Shown in pieces: positions 43,670 to 53,152 of a stretch of DNA of 64,000 nt. This stretch comes from Paenibacillus lactis (lineage in GTDB: Bacteria > Bacillota > Bacilli > Paenibacillales > Paenibacillaceae), in assembly GCF_017873605.1 (NCBI RefSeq), contig NZ_JAGGKI010000009.1:202110-266109 (forward strand), in the 5' to 3' direction. A model generated the notes under the pieces. The model ran no database searches, was not told where the DNA came from, and saw nothing but the letters and a program-made list of their open reading frames with translations. The stretch's first letter is position 1; every line of letters begins with the position of its first letter. The position numbers and the translations under genes are program-made.

Positions 43670-44059
43670 TCATGAAATTATGACTGCGCTGTCGATCTGG
43701 GTGAACACATTGTCCTTCATGGCGTTGCCATCCATCGCCGTGACCACCGTCCGGTTCGGAATATTGACAATGAGCGCCATATCCTTCATCAGAATCAGTG
43801 ATTCCTTACTGCCTTTCGCTGCGGCTTTATCGATCGCGCTCTGGATTTGAACGAGCTGGTCACCCTTGATTTCAATCCCCCGCTGCTCCAGTCGCTTCGC
43901 GGCATGGTTGCTGATGCGGAGCAGATTTTCATTTAACAGCTCCTTGAAATTGCCCCTTGGCGCATCGGATGAAGCCGATACCGTTCGCCGCTCGGGCGAT
44001 AGCGCGGCCGGATGCAATTTTCCGGGGTATAAATGGCCGATCATCATTCGATCACTCAT
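43670..44059 (-). CDS. TIGR02530-type flagellar operon protein
   Basis: 129 residues. The conserved core is FKELLNENLLRISNHAAKRL, EQRGIEIKGDQLVQIQSAID and DMALIVNIPNRTVVTAMDG, as in the short 'flagellar operon protein' family found between flgD and flgE in Firmicutes. Soluble, mostly helical by eye. ATG after GGAGGGAATGCGCC; ATGA overlap with flgD. Role unknown. Confidence 0.88.
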   Translation of the reverse strand: MSDRMMIGHLYPGKLHPAALSPERRTVSASSDAPRGNFKELLNENLLRISNHAAKRLEQRGIEIKGDQLVQIQSAIDKAAAKGSKESLILMKDMALIVNIPNRTVVTAMDGNAMKDNVFTQIDSAVIIS

Positions 44060-44676
44060 GGCGCATTCCCTCCGGCCGAAGGTTCGCCCTGATCCGATTG
44101 CCCGGAATCCGGATCTCCTACGTCGGCAGGTGCCGGTTCAGAAGCAAGCGCGTCAGCCGCACCGGCCTCAGCTCCTCCTTGACTAGGCTCCTCGGGCTCG
44201 GCAGCCGGGTTCTCAACCCTCAATATATCGCTGAGCAGCACTTCGCTGCTGCCAACCTTGGCGTAATGAACGCCGTCCCGTACAATAATCGACTCCACGA
44301 TTCCGGTCTTCATGACTAGGGAATCCGTACCGTCCTTCGGCGTTTCCGTCCAGGTGAGATCATCGGTATTGACCGATTTTTCCATCCAGCTGATCTCTTT
44401 GCCGATCAGACTTGAAGCCGAGCCTAGGGATTGACTCATTGCCGTTAACTGCGTGTTGATGTTCATCAGCTGTTCAAGGGAGGTGAATTGGGCCATCTGA
44501 GCGATAAATTCCCGGTCCTGCATCGGCTGAAGCGGATCTTGGTGCCGCAGCTGTGTAATCAGGATGCTTAGAAACTGATCCTTTCCCAGCTCTTGCCCTT
44601 TACCGCCTTTGTTACTGACATTTCCTTTCGAATAGTTCGGCCACATGTTGCTTGTGGATACTGGATTCGTTGCCAT
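44056..44676 (-). CDS. flgD: Hook capping/scaffold protein FlgD
   Basis: 206 residues. The family block LGKDQFLSILITQLRHQDPL is at 30-49, followed by MQDREFIAQMAQFTSLEQL. After about 160 the protein ends in a 45-residue acidic A/E/P/G/D-rich tail that is not part of the FlgD core. ATG after AGGAGGTGAACACGA. Follows fliK. Confidence 0.94.
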   Translation of the reverse strand: MATNPVSTSNMWPNYSKGNVSNKGGKGQELGKDQFLSILITQLRHQDPLQPMQDREFIAQMAQFTSLEQLMNINTQLTAMSQSLGSASSLIGKEISWMEKSVNTDDLTWTETPKDGTDSLVMKTGIVESIIVRDGVHYAKVGSSEVLLSDILRVENPAAEPEEPSQGGAEAGAADALASEPAPADVGDPDSGQSDQGEPSAGGNAP

Positions 44677-44696
44677 TCGTGTTCACCTCCTCGCAA

Positions 44697-46058
44697 TTAA
44701 GCTTTCGCGGTAAATGTTCCGGCTTGAACAGCTTGTCCTTCATCGGCCTGCATCTCGGAAATCCAATCATGCCATTCTTCCGTCAAGCTGGCAGCCAGTA
44801 CGGCATCATCCGAAGGGGTATCTTTCCCTTTCGAGCGCTGCTGGGACTGCTGCTGACCTGAGCCCGACTGTCGTCCGTCCTGATACATATTGGCTGTGGA
44901 AGGCTGACTGCTTTGCGTAACCTCGATTTTCTCCACTTGAAGACCTTGAGCAACGAGCGCTGTGCGAAGCTGCGCCATTTGCTGGTCGATCAGCTCTCTT
45001 GCATCCGCCTTAGCGGTCATGAATTGAGCGATCAGCTGTCCGTTTTGCATCGTTAATTTGATATCTACCTGACCTAAATGCTCTGGATTAAGCGATATTC
45101 TCGCTTCCGTGAAGCCTTGCTGCTTTACGATTTCGAGCTTGTTTATAATGAAGGAAGTCATTTCACTAGCAAACCGCTCGACCGGTACCGGAGGGGCTGC
45201 AGGTTTTACCGCTACCTGAGTTCCTGAACGAAGCGCTAGCTGTCCGGCGGTTACGGTGCCGTGTTCAGGCATCCATGGTTCGCCGCTTCCATTCGAGTCA
45301 GCCGCTTTAGCGGAGACTTCTCCGCCTTGGCCAGCATTCGGCAGAAGGCCAGCATTCGGACCAGCTGACGGCGCTGCGTTGGTGGACTGTGTTCTTCCAG
45401 CCGTCGCGGTTGCCGCTGCATTGGCCTCAGTCGCAGGTGCAGAACCATTTGCCGCCTGATGTGAAGGTTTCACATGCTCGGCTGCCTGCTTCACATTGCC
45501 TGCGCTGTTGCCCATCAAGCTGTGGAACGACTGGACCAGCTGGTGTACCGCGGTCTCCGTTCCCGGACTCACCTTTCCGGCACTGCTAATCAAGGCCTTT
45601 ATCTGAGTGAGTGTGTCCTGGATTACAAAACGTACCGTGTCCGTATGCTGGGCTAGCGGGGACATTGCCGCGCTGCCATCGGATCCTTGGGCCTGGACGC
45701 CGGCGCCGTTTAGCACCATGCTTGCTTGAGCAAGCCAGCTCTGCAGCTCTTCAAGCAAGGCAGGGTCTTCCGCCAATGCCTGGTCCAGTTTATCCAGCTC
45801 CCCAAGCAGGCTTTGCAGCATTTCGAGCAATCCCTCAATCGCCTCATTTGTTTCAGCCGGCAAGCCTTGTACCAAACCTTCCAGCTTGACCGTTGTCTCC
45901 GAAGCAGCTGTAGAGGAGCCGCCGCCTGCGCTCGACATCTGATATGTCAACGTCGCATCAAATGAAGCGCCCGCTGGTGAGCTGCCTTGTGCGCTCGTCT
46001 TGCCGCTTGCCGAAGAGCTGCTGATTGTGGAGGACATGCCTTGCACTGTCATCGTCAT
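44697..46058 (-). CDS. fliK: Flagellar hook-length control protein FliK
   Basis: About 453 residues. The long N-terminal part is rich in S, A, G and Q. The conserved C-terminal domain lies near 320-400: ARISLNPEHLGQVDIKLTMQ, NGQLIAQFMTAKADARELI, LRTALVAQGLQVEKIEV. The ATG at 46056-46058 was preferred: the GTG four codons earlier overlaps the AGGAGG site. Works with FlhB as the hook ruler. Confidence 0.93.
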   Translation of the reverse strand: MTMTVQGMSSTISSSSASGKTSAQGSSPAGASFDATLTYQMSSAGGGSSTAASETTVKLEGLVQGLPAETNEAIEGLLEMLQSLLGELDKLDQALAEDPALLEELQSWLAQASMVLNGAGVQAQGSDGSAAMSPLAQHTDTVRFVIQDTLTQIKALISSAGKVSPGTETAVHQLVQSFHSLMGNSAGNVKQAAEHVKPSHQAANGSAPATEANAAATATAGRTQSTNAAPSAGPNAGLLPNAGQGGEVSAKAADSNGSGEPWMPEHGTVTAGQLALRSGTQVAVKPAAPPVPVERFASEMTSFIINKLEIVKQQGFTEARISLNPEHLGQVDIKLTMQNGQLIAQFMTAKADARELIDQQMAQLRTALVAQGLQVEKIEVTQSSQPSTANMYQDGRQSGSGQQQSQQRSKGKDTPSDDAVLAASLTEEWHDWISEMQADEGQAVQAGTFTAKA

Positions 46059-46120
46059 CGTCTTATTCACCTCCTCTCCCGTGCGACCGGAAAAGTTCAG
46101 ACCGTAAGCGGATCTGATGT

Positions 46121-47050
46121 TTATTTGGAGCCCATAAGTCGATTCAGTATTCTTGCTGCAAGCTCCGGGTCTTTCGAGGACATCGCGTTCATAATTCTGG
46201 AACGCGTCGCGTCATCGACCGTATTCAAGATGGTCATGGTCTTGGCCGGGCTGATTTTGTAAGTCTGCATCAGCAGCTCCGCCGCATTGGTCGGCGTCAT
46301 GCCTGCAAACGTCTGATTCAGCTGATTTTTGTCCAGGTTGCTGCTGCTCGTCTTGCTGCTTGCCGCTTCCGTATCATTTTTCTTGATTCGGGATTGCAGC
46401 GCCGCGATCGCCAAGTCCTCGGAGGGCTTGGCATCCTTCAGCATCATCGTGGCTTCCGCCGCTGTCTTTGGGTCCATCTTCTCCAGGATCGCCACCCGGT
46501 TGCTGCTCTTCATCTGGCTCAGCATCAGCACCATTTCCTCAAGGGTCAAATTTTGCATGATCGGCGCAGCCTTGCTTGGACTCATGTCCGCATACAGCTT
46601 GGCGAGCTCACGGATTTGTTTCGTATACGGATCTTCCTCCTGCTCCGGGCTTCCGGTGTTCTGGTTCTGCAGCGAATCAATCTGGCTCTCCAGCTCTTTC
46701 ACTTTGTTCTCCTGGGCGGCTTTCTGCTCGGTGACCTCGCTTAGCGTCTCCTCGCGCTCCGCCAGCTGCTTCTTCAGCTCAACGATCGTCGCTTCGGCGC
46801 TTTCTTCCTGCTCCTTCGCTTCTTTCAGCTTCTGCTCTTCCGGCGTCAGCACCGGATCGGGAACCCAATCCTTCACAATCGGAATTTTGTTCGCCAGATC
46901 GATCATGCCGTCCCGAACATCCGCTCTAAAGAAGATCGCAAGCGCCCCTAGAAGAACGATCGTAAAAATGGCCGGTACGAGAATCAGCAAAATCCGTTCA
47001 AATCCACCGCTTGATTCTTCCTTATCGAGCGGCATGTCTTTTCTTGCCAC
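46121..47050 (-). CDS. MgtE-N-like flagellar protein (YlxF/MotE family)
   Basis: About 309 residues. A membrane helix near 20-40 (ILLILVPAIFTIVLLGALAI), a coiled coil at about 75-135 (LKEAKEQEESAEATIVELKK), then an MgtE N-domain-like helical superhelix (ILEKMDPKTAAEATMMLKDA; MTPTNAAELLMQTYKISPAK). The same layout as B. subtilis YlxF between fliJ and fliK, and as MotE. GTG at 47050 is preferred, seven bases after GGAGG; the ATG two codons earlier is too close to it. Confidence 0.85.
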   Translation of the reverse strand: MARKDMPLDKEESSGGFERILLILVPAIFTIVLLGALAIFFRADVRDGMIDLANKIPIVKDWVPDPVLTPEEQKLKEAKEQEESAEATIVELKKQLAEREETLSEVTEQKAAQENKVKELESQIDSLQNQNTGSPEQEEDPYTKQIRELAKLYADMSPSKAAPIMQNLTLEEMVLMLSQMKSSNRVAILEKMDPKTAAEATMMLKDAKPSEDLAIAALQSRIKKNDTEAASSKTSSSNLDKNQLNQTFAGMTPTNAAELLMQTYKISPAKTMTILNTVDDATRSRIMNAMSSKDPELAARILNRLMGSK

Positions 47051-47095
47051 GTTCATTCCTCCTTCGCGGTCTTAACCCGGCTGCCAACGGATTCA

Positions 47096-47539
47096 TTATC
47101 GGGCTTTGATCGCAAAACGTACCGTCGCCAGCTCGTCCAGCTCGTTTTGTTCCCGAAGGAGACTTTCATGCCGAAATTTCTCGTGCGATTTGTCTCTTGC
47201 TTTTAACCACACTTTTTCATCCAGCATTTTTTCCGATAAAATCTCCTGCTTCTTCGTAACATTTACATGGGCGAGCCGAATATCATTCCGTTTCCGCTCA
47301 ATACACTGCTCCAAGTACTGAGCATAGCTCTGAATATTGCGGATTTCGGCGATTGCCGCGCACCGCGTAACGGCTTCCTGCTCGGCCGCATACATTTGCT
47401 CTCGCATCCGGTACAGCTCGGTCAGGCTTTTCTCCTCCGCCTGCAGCTTCCCGATGGCGCTCGACAGCATCCATTCGGCCTGGGTCTTCTCGTTACTCTT
47501 CAGGTCTACGATTTTCTGGAATGCGTATTGAAATTTCAT
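47096..47539 (-). CDS. fliJ: Flagellar export chaperone FliJ
   Basis: 147 residues, all helical and coiled-coil: FQYAFQKIVDLKSNEKTQAE at the start, long charged heptads, CIERKRNDIRLAHVNVTKKQ. The soluble stalk-like partner of FliI. ATG after GGAGATGACTTTGAAGA. Confidence 0.93.
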   Translation of the reverse strand: MKFQYAFQKIVDLKSNEKTQAEWMLSSAIGKLQAEEKSLTELYRMREQMYAAEQEAVTRCAAIAEIRNIQSYAQYLEQCIERKRNDIRLAHVNVTKKQEILSEKMLDEKVWLKARDKSHEKFRHESLLREQNELDELATVRFAIKAR

Positions 47540-47548
47540 TCTTCAAAG

Positions 47549-48868
47549 TCATCTCCTTGAAAATTCGGAAATCAGACGTTCCTGAACCTCGGCGAGCGTC
47601 GTTTTTTCATTTACTTTCTGCTTCGTATAATCCCATATCCGATGAATGTACTCGATGGATTCGTCGATGTCGGCGTTAGATCCCTGTTGGTAAGCCCCGA
47701 TGTTAATTAAATCCTCGGAGTCCTTATATATGGCCATCAAGCGTTTTACGTTTTCCGAAGCCTCAATCTGCTCCTCCGGAGCGATGTCCTTCATCACGCG
47801 GCTGATACTGGCCAGCACGTCGATCGCAGGGAAATGTCCCTTATTGGCGATGCTCCGGTTCAGCACGATATGACCGTCCAGAATCCCCCGCACCGCATCG
47901 GCGATCGGCTCATTCATGTCATCGCCGTCCACCAATACCGTATAGAAGGCCGTAATGGAACCGTTCGGTCCGGTACCAGCGCGTTCAAGCAGCTTTGGAA
48001 GGCTTGCAAAGACCGAAGGGGTGTAACCTCTCATTGCCGGCGGCTCCCCGATGGCTAGTCCGACCTCGCGCTGTGCCATTGCATAGCGGGTCACGGAGTC
48101 CATCATTAGCATCACATTCAGCCCGCGGTCCCGAAAATATTCGGCAATCGTCGTCGCAATCAAAGCTCCCTTGATCCGGATCAGAGCCGGCTGGTCCGAG
48201 GTGGCTACGATGACGACGGAACGCTTCAGACCTTCGGGTCCGAGGTCCCGTTCGATGAAGTCCAGCACCTCGCGCCCGCGTTCTCCGATTAAAGCGATCA
48301 CGTTCACGTCGGCCGACGTATTACGGGCGATCATTCCCATCAGCGTACTCTTCCCGACGCCCGAACCGGCAAATATGCCGACCCGTTGTCCTTTCCCGAT
48401 CGAGAGAAGGCCGTCGATGGCTCTCACCCCGATGCTGATCGGCTCCTTCACTCTGGGACGATTCAGCGGATTTTGCGGAACGTTATGGGTTGAATAGTGC
48501 GGCATACGGGCCGGGATCAACGAGCCGTCTAACGGCTGCCCCAATCCGTCAAGCACTTTGCCCAGCAGTTCCGAACCGACCTGAACGCTGAGCGGCTTCC
48601 CGGTTCCCACCACATCGCATCCCGGTCCTACAGAATGAAGCTCACCGAGCGGCATTAGCAGTACCTTGTTGTCTCTGAAGCCGACAACCTCGGCTTTCAG
48701 CGGCTTGGATTGCTTCGTCGGATAGATATAGCACACGTCCCCGATGCTCGCATCCGGGCCTTCGGACTCTACCATCAAGCCGATGACTTGGGTCACTTTT
48801 CCGTTGATGCGGACCGGGTCCAAATGTTTTAAATGCTCGATATACCGGGCGCTATTCAGCTTCTTCAT
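47549..48868 (-). CDS. fliI: Flagellum-specific export ATPase FliI
   Basis: About 439 residues, related to F1 beta. Walker A GIFAGSGVGKSTLMGMIARN near 163-182; IALIGERGREVLDFIE; Walker B MLMMDSVTRYAMAQREV; and SITAFYTVLVDGDDMNEPIA. The ATG at 48866-48868 has GGAGA upstream and overlaps fliH by 17 bp; the longer reading is inside fliH. Confidence 0.97.
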   Translation of the reverse strand: MKKLNSARYIEHLKHLDPVRINGKVTQVIGLMVESEGPDASIGDVCYIYPTKQSKPLKAEVVGFRDNKVLLMPLGELHSVGPGCDVVGTGKPLSVQVGSELLGKVLDGLGQPLDGSLIPARMPHYSTHNVPQNPLNRPRVKEPISIGVRAIDGLLSIGKGQRVGIFAGSGVGKSTLMGMIARNTSADVNVIALIGERGREVLDFIERDLGPEGLKRSVVIVATSDQPALIRIKGALIATTIAEYFRDRGLNVMLMMDSVTRYAMAQREVGLAIGEPPAMRGYTPSVFASLPKLLERAGTGPNGSITAFYTVLVDGDDMNEPIADAVRGILDGHIVLNRSIANKGHFPAIDVLASISRVMKDIAPEEQIEASENVKRLMAIYKDSEDLINIGAYQQGSNADIDESIEYIHRIWDYTKQKVNEKTTLAEVQERLISEFSRR

Positions 48869-49706
48869 CCTGATTTCTCCGTTCTTCGTCATCGAGGGCG
48901 ACGCGCACCAGTTCCTTCTTGATTTCCGCCAGCTGCGTATCGATTCGTGCATCCACGCTTCCGAAAGACGAGCGGATCACGCAGCCTCGGTCCTTCACCG
49001 TAGCATCCGGCAGGATTTGGAGCTCCGCCTGGGAATCGATCGCCAATGATAACTCTTCTCTTGCCGCGTACACAAACTCAAAATGCTCAGGGGCAACGCA
49101 GAGCGAAATCAAACCTTTCTCCCGTTTGCGCGCAAGATTCTTCCGAATCAGCTCCAAGGTGAACTCCGGTTCAATCGTCAGCTGATGATCGAGTATTTTC
49201 TCGGCAATGCTGCAGCTTAGCTCGACCAGAAACGGTTCAGCCTCCTGGATCAAATCTTCCTTTGCCCGGTGGGCAAGCTGCAGAAGCTCGCTGGCTTCGG
49301 CCGTTGCCTTCTCCAGCAGCTCCTTCATTTCCAGCTCGGCTTTGGCAGCTCCCTCGGAGTAGCCTTGGTTGAAGCCCTCTATCTTCAATGTCTCGGACAA
49401 ATCCTCATCCTGCAGCCTTCGTTCCTTCCACCAAGCATCGATCTGCTGCTCGGCTTCAGCCAGCAGACGCTGGGCTTCCTCGGAGGCCTCGCGTATTTGC
49501 CGTTCGGCAAATTCCTGGGCATCGCGCAGCATCTCGCTCTTGATCCGCTCGGCCTCGGCCAGCGTGTGCATGACCGCCGGCGCAGCGGCGGGCGGTGCCG
49601 GCTCCGCTTGCGCTTCTTCGGCAGGAGCGGCGTACCGATGCGCTACATCCAACTCTTTCAAGACATCCATCGTTGTATAGTGGGACGGTTTGATCAAGTT
49701 AGACAA
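48852..49706 (-). CDS. fliH: Flagellar export regulator FliH
   Basis: About 284 residues. N-terminal SNLIKPSHYT; a long coiled coil (AERIKSEMLRDAQEFAERQI, EEAQRLLAEAEQQIDAWW); a C-terminal part resembling V-type ATPase subunit E (PFLVELSCSIAEKILDHQL). Two starts are possible: TTG at 49704-49706, nine bases after GGAGGAG (chosen), or ATG at 49713-49715, only two bases after it. Overlaps fliG slightly. Confidence 0.9.
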   Translation of the reverse strand: MSNLIKPSHYTTMDVLKELDVAHRYAAPAEEAQAEPAPPAAAPAVMHTLAEAERIKSEMLRDAQEFAERQIREASEEAQRLLAEAEQQIDAWWKERRLQDEDLSETLKIEGFNQGYSEGAAKAELEMKELLEKATAEASELLQLAHRAKEDLIQEAEPFLVELSCSIAEKILDHQLTIEPEFTLELIRKNLARKREKGLISLCVAPEHFEFVYAAREELSLAIDSQAELQILPDATVKDRGCVIRSSFGSVDARIDTQLAEIKKELVRVALDDEERRNQDEEAE

Positions 49707-50724
49707 TAATGTCATCTCCTCCGCCGCGGGCAATGATAACCTCGCCCGCTTCTTCGAGTCTTCGGATCGTGCTTACGATCCGTGTCTGAGCTTCCTCCAC
49801 GTCACGCAGCCGCACAGGGCCCATGTACTCCATCTCTTCGCGGAAGGTTTCCGCCATCCGCTTGGACATATTGCGGAAAATAACATCCCGGACTTCCTCG
49901 CTTGCCACCTTAAGCGCAAGCTGCAAATCCGCATTCTCGACATCGCGAATGATGCGCTGGATCGAACGATTGTCGACATTGACGATATCCTCGAATACAA
50001 ACATCCGCTTCTTGATTTCTTCGGCAAGCTCGGGATCCTGTATTTCGAGCGAATCCAGGATCGTCCGCTCCGTGCCTCGGTCGACTCCGTTCAATATTTG
50101 AACGATCGACTCGATGCCGCCTGCGTTGGTGTAATCTTGGGTCACCGTTGCCGACAGCTTCTGCTCCAGCACGCGCTCGACCTGAGCGATAACTTCCGGA
50201 GACGTGCTGTCCATGACCGCAACCCGCCGGGCAACCTCGGCCTGCTTCTCTTGAGGAAGCGAGGATAATATCGCCGATGCTTGGTCGTATTGCAGGTAGG
50301 AGAGCACAAGCGCGATGGTTTGGGCGTTTTCATTCTGAATGAAATTCAGGATCTGGCTCGGATCAGCCTTGCGGGCAAAATCAAACGGCCTTACCTGAAG
50401 CGTTGCGGTCAGGCGATTGATAACCTCCATCGCCTTCTGCTGCCCGAGCGCTTTCTCCAAAATTTCTTTAGCGTAATTAATGCCGCCTTGCGATATATAT
50501 TCCTGTGCAAGACAAATTTGGTGAAACTCCTGAATGATGCTATCTTTCTCGCCGCTGTCGACCTTGCGCACATTCGCAATCTCCAGCGTCAGCTGCTCGA
50601 TTTCGTCTTCGCGCAAATGCTTGAATATTTGTGCAGAGACTTCCGGCCCCAGCGTAATCAGCAGTATAGCGGCTTTCTGGCGCCCGGATAATTGTTGGTT
50701 GTTTCCCTTAACCAATGCTTCCAC
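49699..50724 (-). CDS. fliG: Flagellar motor switch protein FliG
   Basis: 341 residues, torque-generating rotor protein. SGRQKAAILLITLGPEVSAQ near 13-32, NAQTIALVLSYLQYDQASAI in the middle domain, and the C-terminal torque helix with charged residues in FVFEDIVNVDNRSIQRIIRD. The start is GTG after GAGGAATAGAG, 2 bp after fliF. Confidence 0.97.
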   Translation of the reverse strand: MEALVKGNNQQLSGRQKAAILLITLGPEVSAQIFKHLREDEIEQLTLEIANVRKVDSGEKDSIIQEFHQICLAQEYISQGGINYAKEILEKALGQQKAMEVINRLTATLQVRPFDFARKADPSQILNFIQNENAQTIALVLSYLQYDQASAILSSLPQEKQAEVARRVAVMDSTSPEVIAQVERVLEQKLSATVTQDYTNAGGIESIVQILNGVDRGTERTILDSLEIQDPELAEEIKKRMFVFEDIVNVDNRSIQRIIRDVENADLQLALKVASEEVRDVIFRNMSKRMAETFREEMEYMGPVRLRDVEEAQTRIVSTIRRLEEAGEVIIARGGGDDIIV

Positions 50725-50726
50725 CT

Positions 50727-52307
50727 CTATTCCTCAGCCAGCCATGTACGCAGCAGATTCACGAATTCATCCGGCTTTTTCTTCGCCAACGTTTCGAGCT
50801 GCTTTCGGACCTGACTCTCGTTCGTTACACTCTCAAGATTGATCGATGGGAATTCGGTCACCGGCGGAAGCGGAATATCTTCCTCGAATTCTTCCTGCTG
50901 TCTTCTGCGTTTGCGAATGAAGAAATACGTGCCTCCCGCGATCAAAGCCAATGCAGCTATGCCGATTCCCCACAGTACCGGCTGGGACAGAACGGTTTTC
51001 GAATTTACATCCGGATTTACATTAAATACCTGCGAATTAACCGAAACTTTTTGAAGCAATTGTGCGTCTGTATAGGTAGTACCTGAATCGGCAAGCGAAG
51101 CTCTCACAATGTTGATGAGAATGTTCTGGATCGCCGTTCGGGTGTCTTCGTCCAGCGTTTGCTGGCCCGCAGGTGGTTCAACTGCGACATTAATGGTTAA
51201 GTCTTTAACAGTATATGGACTCGCAATGATGTCCTTTGTAATGCGATTCACTTCATAGTTGATGGTTGACGACGTCTCTTCCGACGTTGTCTGTCCGCTC
51301 TCGGAATCGCTCGGATACCCGGGAACCGCTTCTTCGCCCACACCGGCAACTCCGCCGGCAGGACTGCTGGTTCCGGTATAATTCTTCTGAATTTCCTGTA
51401 CGCTGAGCTCGATCCCCTTCATCTCTTCTTCATCAACGGGGGTTACGAGATTTTCCTTGCTCTGTACCTGATCGAAATTCAGCTTGGAAGCAACGAGTAC
51501 GTTCACTTTGCTTGACCCCATGTACTGGGACAGGAACTGTTGCACATTCTGTCGTACTTCGCTTTCAAATTTTTTCTGCAGTGCAAAGTTCTCTTCAACC
51601 CTGCCGATCAGTCCGCCCTGACCACCCTTGGCCGTGGCAAGAAGTTCAACTTCATCATTGGTTATGGTTATATTCTCGATCGGAAGGCTGGGTATGGCCG
51701 TCTTCACCAGGTTGTAGTAACCGTCGATCACTTCCTGATTCGGCCGGTATCCCGGTTTAAAATGCAGGACAACGGAGGCGCTGGCCTGATCTTCATTGTT
51801 GGTCTTGGCAAACACGCTTTCTTTCGGCAGATTGAGCAGCACGGTGGCATCTTGGACGCCCTGCATCTTCTCAAGCAGACGCTCAACCTCGCCGTTCAGT
51901 GCATTTACATATTTCACTTCGAACTCATTATCGGTCATGCCGATCGCGGATGCATTTTGCTCGAACGTTTCGAAGCCGATCGTTCCGTTTTGCACCAGGC
52001 CCTGTGAGCCGACGTCAATCTGTACTCTGGCCGCCTCGGTGCTCGGTACGGAGATGCTTCGTCCGTCCGGGCTCAGCTTGTAGGAAATACTCTGCGATTC
52101 CAGGTGGCTGATAATGCCGGCAGCATCACTGGAATTCAAATCCCGGAAAGCCACCTCGTACTTTGTCTTGGAGAACTGCATCGTCAGTACAACAAGTGCA
52201 ATCAGTACGAAGACTACAGTAGCGGTCAACATTATTTTTTGCTTATTGCTAAATTGATTCCAATATTGGGTCACTCGATCCCGATATTGGGCGATTCTCT
52301 CGTTCAC
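50727..52307 (-). CDS. fliF: Flagellar MS-ring protein FliF
   Basis: 526 residues. N-terminal membrane helix near 24-43, periplasmic ring-building motifs (VAFRDLNSSDAAGIISHLES, and ARVQIDVGSQGLVQNGTIGF), a second membrane helix near 445-465 (VLWGIGIAALALIAGGTYFF). The cytosolic tail (KKPDEFVNLLRTWLAEE) binds FliG. GTG start; the ribosome site (GGGGTG) is weak. Confidence 0.97.
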   Translation of the reverse strand: MNERIAQYRDRVTQYWNQFSNKQKIMLTATVVFVLIALVVLTMQFSKTKYEVAFRDLNSSDAAGIISHLESQSISYKLSPDGRSISVPSTEAARVQIDVGSQGLVQNGTIGFETFEQNASAIGMTDNEFEVKYVNALNGEVERLLEKMQGVQDATVLLNLPKESVFAKTNNEDQASASVVLHFKPGYRPNQEVIDGYYNLVKTAIPSLPIENITITNDEVELLATAKGGQGGLIGRVEENFALQKKFESEVRQNVQQFLSQYMGSSKVNVLVASKLNFDQVQSKENLVTPVDEEEMKGIELSVQEIQKNYTGTSSPAGGVAGVGEEAVPGYPSDSESGQTTSEETSSTINYEVNRITKDIIASPYTVKDLTINVAVEPPAGQQTLDEDTRTAIQNILINIVRASLADSGTTYTDAQLLQKVSVNSQVFNVNPDVNSKTVLSQPVLWGIGIAALALIAGGTYFFIRKRRRQQEEFEEDIPLPPVTEFPSINLESVTNESQVRKQLETLAKKKPDEFVNLLRTWLAEE

Positions 52308-52341
52308 ATCGTCACCCCATCCGAAACTTTGCTAGAAACAT

Positions 52342-52653
52342 TTAGATTTGCGTGCGCATGATCTCTTGATAGGCTTCTACCACTTTGTTTCGGACCTGTG
52401 TTGTGAGCTGTATGCTCAACAGTGCCTGCTGGGCGGATATCATCGCCTGATCCACGTTGACTTGTCCAATCATCATTTTGTCGCTCATGACATGAGCCTG
52501 TTGTTCCTGTGCGGAAACAGAGTTCAACGCATCACTCAAATACGAACCGAAGCTGCGGATGGATTCGGCAGGAGTCTTCTCTGCCACCGTGGCTTGCTCT
52601 CGCATTTGAAGGGGCGAAACGCCCGAGGCTTGGAACATTGTGTTTTGAATCAT
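52342..52653 (-). CDS. fliE: Flagellar hook-basal body protein FliE
   Basis: 103 residues, rod adapter between MS ring and rod. FGSYLSDALNSVSAQEQQAH and VNVDQAMISAQQALLSIQLT match the family. ATG after the AGGAGGGG site. Gaps of about 35-45 bp on both sides. Confidence 0.95.
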   Translation of the reverse strand: MIQNTMFQASGVSPLQMREQATVAEKTPAESIRSFGSYLSDALNSVSAQEQQAHVMSDKMMIGQVNVDQAMISAQQALLSIQLTTQVRNKVVEAYQEIMRTQI

Positions 52654-52697
52654 CGATTTCCCCTCCTAATTTTCTGTATCTAAACGCCTACCCTACA

Positions 52698-53147
52698 CTA
52701 TCTGCCGATCTCCAGCGCCTTCATGATCATGGCTTTCGATGCATTAATGGCAGTCACATTGGCTTCATAGGACCGGGTAGCCGCGATCATATCCACCATC
52801 TCTTTTGTGACGTCGACATTAGGCATATAGACATATCCCTCGGCATTCGCGTCCGGATGAGTCGGGTTGTATACCTGCTTAAGCGGAGATGAATCCTCCT
52901 TCACGGCAGCCACCCTTACCCCTTGGCCCGCGGTTTCCCCGTTCATCTGGGCTCTAAGCATCCCTTCGAACGACTCGCTCTGCGGCGAAAGAACTACGGT
53001 CTTGCGGCGGTATGGTACCGCTTGTCCATTCTCGATCCGGGCTCTTGTCGTTTCCGCATTGGCAAGGTTCGAAGAAATGACGTCCATGCGAAGACGTTGG
53101 GCCGTAAGGGCCGATGCATTGATCGAAAAGCCGTTGCTAATATTCAT
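52698..53147 (-). CDS. flgC: Flagellar basal-body rod protein FlgC
   Basis: 149 residues. INASALTAQRLRMDVISSNL (9-28), ANAETTRARIENGQAVPYRR, and the C-terminal NVDVTKEMVDMIAATRSYEA motif of rod proteins. ATG after GGGGAGATAAGGTTC. Confidence 0.96.
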   Translation of the reverse strand: MNISNGFSINASALTAQRLRMDVISSNLANAETTRARIENGQAVPYRRKTVVLSPQSESFEGMLRAQMNGETAGQGVRVAAVKEDSSPLKQVYNPTHPDANAEGYVYMPNVDVTKEMVDMIAATRSYEANVTAINASKAMIMKALEIGR

Positions 53148-53152
53148 GAACC

